Assembly (NCBI GenBank): GCA_018902385.1
Contig: JABSSW010000015.1
Location: 372,001 to 436,000 of the forward strand
DNA from: Physcia stellaris
Taxonomy: Eukaryota > Ascomycota > Lecanoromycetes > Caliciales > Physciaceae
Direction: 5' to 3'
Length of the DNA: 64,000 bases
Of this stretch, positions 24,844-32,415 are shown piece by piece. The notes beneath the pieces are model-generated. The model had not been told where the DNA came from. It saw only the letters and a program-made list of their open reading frames with translations, and did no database searches. The translations under genes were made by a program, and so were the position numbers. Each line of letters begins with the position of its first letter. Position 1 is the stretch's first letter.

Positions 24844-24945
24844 CAAAAATTGAAATTTTCAGAAGATGCATCAAAATCTGATGCGAGATGCGAAAAAGTT
24901 TTTTTTTTAATGTCAAGACATTCCAGTGCGTTCTGCACATTCCTA
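24844..24945 (-). repeat. right terminal inverted repeat of element C
   Basis: Reverse complement of the left terminal repeat, with scattered differences. The sharp change back to ordinary base composition coincides with its outer end at 24945. Confidence 0.85.
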
Positions 24946-25356
24946 ATTCATTTCTGTGCTGCATGAAGAAGATGCGCCGTGTTTTGTGGTGAGATTTTTT
25001 CGAGCTAGCTTTTTGGGCCATTGATGGGTGGTTATGTTGATTGTCTTCTGTCTTCTTGAATAGATGTGTTTAGTGACCTTTGGAGTTCTTTGTTGCTTCC
25101 TCTTCTTTAAGCCCGGCTAACAGAGGCTCTTCATCGTAACTTCATATATGTAGGCTGTGGCAGTCGATGGATTAAGAAAATTGGGCTTGATGCGCAGGAG
25201 GGCTTGGGAGTCTGTAGTACTATTTCGCGGAGAAAAGTATCGTAGTCAGGTAGAGTATCCCATAACCAACCGTACCACCCATTCATAATCATTGTCGTCA
25301 AACTCCCTATCCACCACCAAGCCCACAAAACCGCACAAGCAACCTCCTCCAACCCG
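24946..25356. other. intergenic, right flank of the island
   Basis: Ordinary base composition returns at once after the terminal repeat. No supported gene is seen. This would hold the 3' region of the RING-like gene. Confidence 0.55.
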
Positions 25357-26055
25357 TCAATTCCTCAAGCCTCGCCGATGTTGCACAAGATAAGTATAAA
25401 CCGTAGCCAATACCTCAGGACGAATCCGCCTAATCTGCTCGCAAGCAGCAAGTATCGTCCGCCTCTCCGCTTCCGTGCTGATCCCCAGCCTCCCGGGGTC
25501 GGTGATGATCATGATCAAGACATAGCAGTGCAACAGATCCAACGACTCCTCCGCGGCCGCTATCCCGTCCATCAAAGCCGTGATCTCGGTTGATCTGCTG
25601 AGCACATCGCTAACTCCCGGACGCATGAAGCGATTCGCCCGTTGGCGGAGGTTGGACAGCGGGATGCGCACCTGGGGATATTGCCGCCGATTGGCTGCGA
25701 AGTGTGTCAATGATCCGGAAGCCTTGAATGGGAAGCGTCTGCGGCAGTAAGGGCAGGTGTCTTGCTCTTTGAGCCACGTGGTAATACATTCTCTGCCGAA
25801 GACGTGGTTGCAAGGAAGGCAAATCGCTGCTTCACGGCCGGACTGCGATCGGGTGACTCGGCCGGGACCTTGGAAGGGTTCTTGGCAGATTGTACAGTGC
25901 CTGTCTTCTGGATTGATAGCTGATGTCTCGAGAGGAGTGATGAGGCGTTGGATGTCTTCCGTACGTGGCGAGGTTTTCGCCATGTTCATTCCGGTATGGC
26001 CTGGGAAACGAGAGCGAGGAGCAGAAAAGGATGGACCATGGATTTGCGCGCTCAC
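25357..26055 (-). CDS. RING-like zinc-finger protein, probable E3 ubiquitin ligase
   Basis: Single exon, 232 residues. The RING-like domain spans about residues 53-107: HCTICQEPF, then CLPCNHVFGRECITTWL, then DTCPYCRRRF. The fifth zinc ligand, usually Cys or His after H-V-F, is Gly here, which I recall as common in fungal RING-like proteins and which may weaken or alter zinc site 2. The rest is largely helical with no other domain that I recognise. RING proteins bring ubiquitin-charged E2 enzymes to substrates; the substrate is unknown. Internal ATGs at codons 23 and 25 could be the real start. It is the first gene right of the transposon island, 411 bp from its edge. Confidence 0.8.
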   Translation of the reverse strand: MSAQIHGPSFSAPRSRFPGHTGMNMAKTSPRTEDIQRLITPLETSAINPEDRHCTICQEPFQGPGRVTRSQSGREAAICLPCNHVFGRECITTWLKEQDTCPYCRRRFPFKASGSLTHFAANRRQYPQVRIPLSNLRQRANRFMRPGVSDVLSRSTEITALMDGIAAAEESLDLLHCYVLIMIITDPGRLGISTEAERRTILAACEQIRRIRPEVLATVYTYLVQHRRGLRN

Positions 26056-26651
26056 TGGTAGAGAAATTCAATACACTTGCGATTGGTTGACAGAACATGC
26101 AGCAAGTTTAGCAGAGATTGTGGATGACGCAAACATCCAATGTCTAGCAACACTGAGGACAAAGGAGGTGCGCAAAACTAGCGGGAGTCACAGGACAAAT
26201 TATCACTTAGGGAGAATAAAGGAAATAAACAGCTGAAAGAAGACTATCAACAGCAAGCCGTAGAGATGAATAATAGGTTACCTTCTGTTGCTGAATTAAC
26301 CTACCATTTTTCTTTGATGTAATAGGAAAGCTAAGGGGGAAAGGCACCCATTCCATGAATAATCTCATGGCGTGATCCTTTCAGTCCTTTAGGCTTATTT
26401 CATAGCAACTATTTTGCTCACCAAAGGACTAAGTCAGATGGACGCCTCCTTCTTCCCATCTTTAGTGCAGCTGCTACTATGCCCTCTTCAACCAAATCAA
26501 TAATCGATTGATGCTGCAAGCTTCGTCTTGACGTCGTCGTATGGCACAGCAAAAATGCCGGATCGCTTTTATCATGAAGTAGTGCAATATCAACACTCGA
26601 TCCGGAAACGCCTTTCAAAACTCCTGTCATGAGGCTTCGGAGCGAGCCATG
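26056..26651. other. intergenic, promoter side of the RING-like gene
   Basis: Nothing recognisable. It contains the upstream region of the RING-like gene and the 3' region of the next minus-strand gene. Confidence 0.55.
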
Positions 26652-27274
26652 TCAGGCGACCTTGGATCCCTTGCTGGGGCTGGAACCGCCGCTGCTCCTC
26701 GGCCTGGTGTTGTCGCCAGAGTTTTCGGCGCCACCTTCTTGCGGATGTCTCTGCTTGCTGACTTCTGGGTTTGCAGGACTGACCTCCAATGGGTTGTTCT
26801 TGTCCTGCGGAGTCCGTTAGCCACAATCTCTGAAACAAGCTTCAAGGTCAACTTGGCGCCTTGCTAGAGGAGTGCATAGGCATTTCCGACGTATCAAGTA
26901 AGATGATAAGATGCAAGATACTAGGAGTCTAGGCAAGCTCGAGTACTCACCCCTGTCCCTTCACCAGCTTTCCCTTTTTGTTCCTGCGGGTCCGTAATAT
27001 TTGGATCGAAGGCCGCATCCTCCTGTCTTGCACCCTCATCGTCCGTACCGCTCTTACTATATTCAGTCGCTTCGGTGTTAATACTGTCCTTATCTTGGGA
27101 ATCTTTTCGAGGATAGGCTAATTGTGACGAGGTCGAGATAGGTCGACGTGAGGGCGGTGGGCTTGACGCAGCTTGACCTTGTGCTATTTGCTTGCTCAAG
27201 ACTGCGCAGGACCGATTCGGTATATAGCGCGCTCGAGGCACGCTTGCCAGTGATTTCATGAGTGAAGAAGCCAT
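26652..27274 (-). CDS. small mitochondrial-type conserved fungal protein, unknown function
   Basis: Two exons, 26951-27274 and 26652-26804, give 158 residues. The N terminus is rich in Arg, Ser and Ala with no acids for the first ~35 residues (MASSLMKSLASVPRARY), which looks like a mitochondrial presequence. The conserved core is acidic: KSGTDDEGARQEDAAFDPN, then NPLEVSPANPEVSKQR, then a Gly/Ser-rich tail ending SKGSKVA. The intron 26805-26950 (146 nt) has GTGAGT and CCGCAG ends; reading through it gives a spurious stop soon after the donor. The sequence pattern is familiar from hypothetical Pezizomycotina proteins, but I know no function. Confidence 0.75.
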
Positions 27275-27792
27275 GATGTGGAGCCGGGAATTGCAGATTT
27301 GAGAATTGCAGAATTAGATCGCTCCTTTCACTATCGTGGAACGGATGTTAGTCGATGTACGGCTTGGCTTCAGTGGCTTCCAGGTCTTTTGTGGCTTTGA
27401 GTAAGGTCGAAAGAGATTTCGGCCAGTAGATGGTAAGGTAAAGTCACTGAAATATGGAGCGTTCAATTAAATGATGTAAATTCCGGAGATGGCCCCGACG
27501 TCATCATGGACGCGTATTTTTCTTAGGGTTCAGGCCGACAGGACGAGCGGGACTAGCCAGGTACCAGTACGCCTCACAATCACACCGTGATGAGAGTGTT
27601 ATTACTTGTTGAAAGTATCCTTAACGGGAGACCCCGAATTTTAGTGTAGTCCTGACCCACGATTAGATCTATATAAGGTAGGATAGCTTTAAACCATTTA
27701 GATCTACGTTCAGTCTGATCCAGTCAGACGCCCAATGCAGCTTCCAATTCTGCTCAAAACCTCACACAAGCCAATCTTCCACCAAGCGCCAT
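27275..27792. other. intergenic
   Basis: This is the upstream region of the small mitochondrial-type gene and the 3' end of the LtrA-family gene. No supported gene. Confidence 0.55.
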
Positions 27793-29523
27793 TTAATGTT
27801 CGACAATACCTCCACTACGCTCTAGACTAGACCACCATTCCCAGGGCAAGCATGCTACCAGTACGATAGACAGGATGCCGATGAAAAACAGTATACTCAT
27901 GCTTCTTTCGATTGGGAGACACAAAATGATTGGCAGAAGCAGAATTCTTGGTAACAACCTAAGGATGCGGCTGTTCACTTTCAGTGTTCCAGGTGGATCT
28001 AGTGAGCGATTCAGGAGAGCAATCATTGTTTGGTTCCACAGGGCGATGGCTAGTGATATGGAAACTGTCCATTTGGCTGCGTGGACGGCAAGCTCAAGTT
28101 GAGTGGCACTTTCATCCTCTTTGAGAATTGGCTCACTGGTCTCAGTCGGCTTGGTGGCGCTGTCGCCGATATGCTGGAGGAGGAAGACCACAGTAACGCC
28201 GAGTATGAGAGTCGCACCGAACAAAGCGTTGTGGAAGCTCCTATGGGTCAGCATGTGGATTATGGCATTAATAGAGCACGTACTATAGCCACAGGTTTTT
28301 TCTCCACCAAGACCTTTTCATGGCATGAACGTATTGTTTAGACTGGTCACCATTGAAATAGAATCCATTCAGAACGTAGTAAATAACAAGTGCCGAAACA
28401 CCACCACTTGCACGACTCGTGATCCCCTCTCCGAGTGGACTTGCTCTAATCAGGGATAATACAGCCTCGCCTAGGATGATGGTGTAGAAGTCTTTTATTC
28501 GTCCAATCCAATGGTCGGGATCGATCCTCTCAATCTTGTCATTCGCATGCATAAAGCGGTCATTGATGAACGGCGACTCAATGAGAAGATGTGCAATATT
28601 CTCTGCAATTACCGCTGCAAAAACAAGTCCAGCTTTGACGTCGATGTCAAGGTAGTCGGCCGAAATCCAGAGTGGTAGAACCGGGATGATGAAAAGCGCT
28701 TGGATACTAATACGGTTCCGAATGTGGTGAATAAAAAGGGCGTAGTATACTTCACACACCAAGACTGAGCCTCGCCAGACGAGGTATATATTGATGGCCA
28801 GATTGGACTGGTGATCAGGGTCGAACAAATATGGGGCATTATTTCCCCACAACATAGCAAGGATGAGAGCCCAGACTACGAAAGCCCGCTCGACCATGTC
28901 ATCTGTTGCGTATTTGGCCATGAATTCCTGGAGGTATTTCCAGAAGCGCCAGGCCATGAGGAAAAGAATGATGAAGTGCCATACTGCGTTACCGATCTAA
29001 GGGAGGGTGGTAAGTCGAATAGACTACTATGTAGTAATGGTTCATCTGAGGGTATCCGAATAGAGAAAGCCTACATTCTTTGATCTAAGAGATGAAATAT
29101 TCGCGGCGAAACTTCGATCTCGAGAATAAGATGAAAAGGATTAAAGGAAAAATTACTTACATCGACGCCCGACTCAAGATTGAACGCCTCTTCACTAAAG
29201 TTCTCCGCGAGATTGCCGATGATGCCAACCCAAATCAAATCAATGAAGAGCTCGAAACGTCCTGGTACAAGTTAGATTTGCTCGGGGTTGGAAAAGAAAA
29301 CACATCTTCGCCGAGAAAGGAACAGCATACGCTTATCTACGAGAGGATCATCGATCTTTACCGATTCGTTTTCGCCTTGGCCGTTAAGCCTGGTTGTATG
29401 ACTTTCATGCTCCCGAGGATGATGTGTTTGTGGCTTCTTGAGAAGGTATCTATGAGTACGGATTTGTCTGGTCTCGGCGTGCTGAAGAATGTTGGTTCCT
29501 TGGCGGACTTGGCGCTGCACCAT
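27793..29523 (-). CDS. LtrA-family (low temperature requirement A) multi-pass membrane protein
   Basis: Four exons fit: 29331-29523, 29161-29261, 28293-28996 and 27793-28240, giving 481 residues with matching phases. After a hydrophilic N terminus, the family signature appears as RRFELFIDLIWVGIIGNLAE. It continues through several membrane helices (HFIILFLMAWRFW; FVVWALILAMLWGNNAPYL; LFIIPVLPLWISADYL) and the conserved HWIGRIKDFYTIILGEAVLS. The C-terminal part adds further hydrophobic segments. LtrA was named from a Listeria cold-growth mutant; the biochemical role of fungal members is unknown. The first two introns have good sites, and the one at 29262-29330 has a CTAAC branch motif. The donor of the last intron (GTGGCT) is weak: the better GTACGT nearby would create a stop. 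The start at 29523 is the most likely ATG but is not proven. Confidence 0.78.
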
Positions 29524-30158
29524 TATGAGTCGGACTAGGGAAAACAGCCACCACTGTTTCGCCCAAGATTCTCTTCTGCTGGAACAGTTGTCAATCCTGC
29601 ATTGAGCGAGTCCTTCAGTGTCGGAAACGATCGAATCTGAAAACAAAAATGTTCGATCTCCTCAATTATATGTCGTGCTCGACAATCGACTACAGCCTCG
29701 CCGCGGCGCAGTGCAATCAAACCCGAGTACTTATGCCAGGATGCATTTTCAGCTTGCTCCAATGATAGGCTGACAGCACTCCGATGTACTGCTTGTGTTC
29801 ACGATCTGGATAATGCCAGGACCAGAGAAATAGTCTGCTCAACCTCTAAGTCTTGTTTGGTCCCTCGGTTTGGGGCTTCGTGATGGCCTCGATCTTTGAT
29901 TGCCGAGTCTCACAATAGCACTGCTTGTCGGATGGCGCTTTCAAGGTAACGAATTTCTGGTGGGTATGTCTGCTGCCTACGGTAGATGTCCTGTTATTAT
30001 CTACAAGCAAACTCCGTCTTCCTGCTATTATCGTACTATGAAAGCCCGACCATGCCATGCTGTCATAAGATCGTATCATCGCTCGCTGCAATCAGGCAAA
30101 ACCAGTAAAAAGACAGCAGATCTGACACAAATACAACTATACAACTCACGGGGTGACC
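29524..30158. other. intergenic
   Basis: The gap between the LtrA-family gene start and the TCO89 end, both on the minus strand. No supported gene, though further 5' exons of the LtrA gene cannot be excluded. Confidence 0.5.
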
Positions 30159-31919
30159 TCAATCTTCTGCGCCTCCAGCATTGCCGCTATCTCCATCCCA
30201 CATTCGCCTTAAGAGCCCCCTCCTCCGTTGCTCCTCGTCACCGCGATCGTCATCCTCGTCATCGCCTTCCGCTCTGCCAACCTCAAATCGGACTCTTCCG
30301 CGGCTCGGCGGCCGACTTCCTCTCTCCTCATGGCTCTTCCCCAGCGATCCGGCAACAGACCTGACTCCATCTCTTTTCCCATCTTCACGGATTCTAGTTT
30401 TCCGCACCAGACCCCGTTTCTCCAGTCGGCTCAGCGCCTTCCCAAAAATATCCTCAAATCGCGCCGCATTGGCCAGCTCCCTCCCCGCTACTGCATATTG
30501 CCTTTCCCTCCTCTCCTTTTCCTCCTCCGCACCCGCGCCAACGCCAACGCCGACCGACAAGCCCGATTGGGGTGTGTGCAGCGGAGCTGGGCCAGCCTTC
30601 TTCCGCTCTGCTTCGTGCTCCGAGGCTATACGTTGTAGATCGAGCTTGAGCTGTGTAAGGGATTTGGACGCTTCCTTGGGTTTGCGCCCAGCCTGGGCAC
30701 GAGGAGATTCAAATGGGGATGCTCGTGAGATAGTTCCATCAGGTGGGTGAGAGGGCGGAGAAGGAGACCGCGAGGAGCTCGTCCCCAGCCGAGGATGTCT
30801 TAGGTTGCCGGCTGAGCGGGCACGCAGTGCTGCGTCGAGGTTTTGGGCCGGTGGGGAATCGGAGGAAGGGGAATGAGAGGATCGTGCGTGTTTGGAATGT
30901 TGTTCACGACGTAGCGAAGCGAGGGTTGACTGGAGCTGGCTCACTGAGCCGGACGTCGCGCTACCGGAAGAGCCATCTTGGTGGAGAAAGCGAGAAACCC
31001 CATCCGCGCCAAGAGATGGATGGGTATTGACTAATGTGGTGGCATCGCTGTGCTGGTGTTGAAAAGCAGGAGAAGAGTTAGAGCCTGTAGGCGTGACGAC
31101 CGCAGAGAAATTGGAGAGCTCAGGAGCAGCATTGTGTCGGCTCAAGAGTCGAGAGGTTACAGCTTCAGCGTCTGGAGGGCGCGTGTAGCGCGTATGAAGC
31201 TGCTGCTGTGGATTACGGCTGTTGCGAGAAACATCAGATTTCCGCGGTGACTCAGGAGGGGACTGTGGTAGTTTCGATGGTGATGGCGCTGGAGGATCAT
31301 CAGGTGATGGAAGGCCGATAGGCTTTGATGGCTCCCGGGCAATTGGTTCTTGCCGGACTGCCTCCGGCGATTGCGAGCGACTCTCTTCAGTCCATTCGTC
31401 TTCTGGGCCATCACTACCTATCGAAAACTTAGGTTGCGCTTTAGGAGGGCGAAGGTCTGATTTATCGGCGCGTCCTACTTTACCCAGCTTGACTGCTGAG
31501 CCATTGCGCTGTGGCAAGTTGATTCCCGAAGAATTCCTCTTGACATTTGCCTTAGACCCTGTCCGCGGCAAGTTCAGATTAGAGCTGTTGCGTTTTACGG
31601 TTTGCGATGTGGGACTCGTCGAAGGGGTGTGGGACTTCGTCCTCTTGTGATGCTTTGTCTGCCCCTCTGCGTCTTCGACGTGCGCTGCGGTGTTCTTTGT
31701 AAGGCCGAGGCGGTTCAAGTTTTTCCCATAGGAAGGCAATCGACCATGTGGATGACGTCCATGGCCAATGCCATGCGCTTTATGCAACTTCTGTGTGGAC
31801 CCTTTGTGTGACGTCGAAACGAGACCTGAAGGCGACCCTCGAGATAAAGACTGTGTCGATGAATTGCGCTGGGCTAATTGAGGGCGCTGGCCTGGTGACG
31901 GCGAGCGGAAATCCGTCAT
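30159..31919 (-). CDS. TCO89: TORC1 subunit TCO89 domain protein
   Basis: Single exon, 586 residues from the ATG at 31919. It is mostly disordered, with long Ser/Pro/Arg-rich stretches. The Tco89 signature is the repeated KRNSS motif: VKRNSSNLNLPRTGSKANVK and then VKRNSSGINLPQRNGSAVK. A basic KHHKRTKSHTPSTSP block precedes these, and DGPEDEWTEESRSQSPE follows. An ordered, charged segment lies near the end (EREYAVAGRE-like region, then FGKALSRLEKRGLVRK). Tco89 belongs to the rapamycin-sensitive TORC1 kinase complex at the vacuole and helps in nutrient and stress signalling. The frame stays open 63 codons further upstream, but that part lacks a protein-like pattern, so I start at MTDFRSPSPGQ. 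A 189-codon plus-strand frame opposite it is a shadow. Confidence 0.82.
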   Translation of the reverse strand: MTDFRSPSPGQRPQLAQRNSSTQSLSRGSPSGLVSTSHKGSTQKLHKAHGIGHGRHPHGRLPSYGKNLNRLGLTKNTAAHVEDAEGQTKHHKRTKSHTPSTSPTSQTVKRNSSNLNLPRTGSKANVKRNSSGINLPQRNGSAVKLGKVGRADKSDLRPPKAQPKFSIGSDGPEDEWTEESRSQSPEAVRQEPIAREPSKPIGLPSPDDPPAPSPSKLPQSPPESPRKSDVSRNSRNPQQQLHTRYTRPPDAEAVTSRLLSRHNAAPELSNFSAVVTPTGSNSSPAFQHQHSDATTLVNTHPSLGADGVSRFLHQDGSSGSATSGSVSQLQSTLASLRREQHSKHARSSHSPSSDSPPAQNLDAALRARSAGNLRHPRLGTSSSRSPSPPSHPPDGTISRASPFESPRAQAGRKPKEASKSLTQLKLDLQRIASEHEAERKKAGPAPLHTPQSGLSVGVGVGAGAEEEKERRERQYAVAGRELANAARFEDIFGKALSRLEKRGLVRKTRIREDGKRDGVRSVAGSLGKSHEERGSRPPSRGRVRFEVGRAEGDDEDDDRGDEEQRRRGLLRRMWDGDSGNAGGAED

Positions 31920-32415
31920 AGCGAAGATGGAAGACAGTAAGGAGTAGCTGTCCTTTGGAGCGTTGTGAGTCGCAAAATGCGGTGGGTGAGATCCCAGGGG
32001 CTGAAGGTTCGCGGGGGAAAAGATTGAAGGGCAGCTGGTAGGGTAGATTCGCCGAAGCCCAGGCTTAACAGCGCATCCTAAAATTGATTGACCAGGCCAA
32101 ACCCTCAATTGATACCGAATTCATTAAAGAAAGGATTGGGATCCTTTTGGCGAACGACAAGAAGTCAGAGAGACGGCGATTTGCCGGGTTTGGACTTCGC
32201 CAAGGCCGGTCACAGCCGCATGTGAAAGACTCATCTCCCGGACATGCAAACATGGAGCAATTGTCGACAGCAGTGGACCAGCAACATGTACAATATACAT
32301 GTATTCTCCATATGTACATTTCTAAAAAAAAAGGTCTAGTCATTACTAATCAAATCCTCGGCGCCATGCTCAATGAAAGCTGTATCTTTCTTTGTCTTGA
32401 AGTTGATGATGATAT
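31920..32415. other. intergenic, TCO89 upstream region
   Basis: This holds the TCO89 5' region, open in frame but without protein-like pattern, and the 3' end of MET10. No separate gene. Confidence 0.55.

Larger units (their letters stand above)
8103..24945. mobile_element. Element C: outer TIR DNA transposon, hAT-like ends, carrying two nested LTR elements
   Basis: The AT-rich island begins and ends with inverted copies of one sequence that starts TAGGGATGTGCAGAACGCAC on the left; the right copy has one difference in its first ten bases. Without the inserted elements, C would be about 3.6 kb (8103-8418 plus 21645-24945). The TAGGG terminus resembles many hAT transposons. A conceptual stretch at 22646-23008 weakly recalls the hAT C-terminal dimerisation region. 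However, no convincing 8 bp target duplication flanks it (left GTCTGCAT, right ATTCATTT); only TA is shared. The superfamily is therefore tentative. Its coding part is hypermutated, split by the insertion of element B, and has no long open frame, so it is inactive. It is the oldest layer, because the other two lie inside it. Confidence 0.7.

Noticed and set aside
8103-24945. AT-rich block as a centromere core
   Set aside because: It is only 16.8 kb, is bounded exactly by inverted termini, and its content is fully explained by three nested elements with target duplications.
8103-24945. Tc1/mariner assignment for element C from the shared TA flanks
   Set aside because: TA is a two-base match in AT-rich DNA, and the TAGGG terminus fits hAT better. 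Left open.
8627-24945. Numerous 60-140 codon frames in the island as genes
   Set aside because: They are fragments of decayed elements or composition effects of AT-rich sequence; none is a working gene.
30181-30750. 189-codon plus-strand frame
   Set aside because: It lies opposite TCO89, whose Ser/Arg-rich codons leave the other strand open. No motif.
31920-32108. 63-codon N-terminal extension of TCO89
   Set aside because: Open in frame but without conserved pattern; the downstream ATG starts a protein-like, disordered N terminus.
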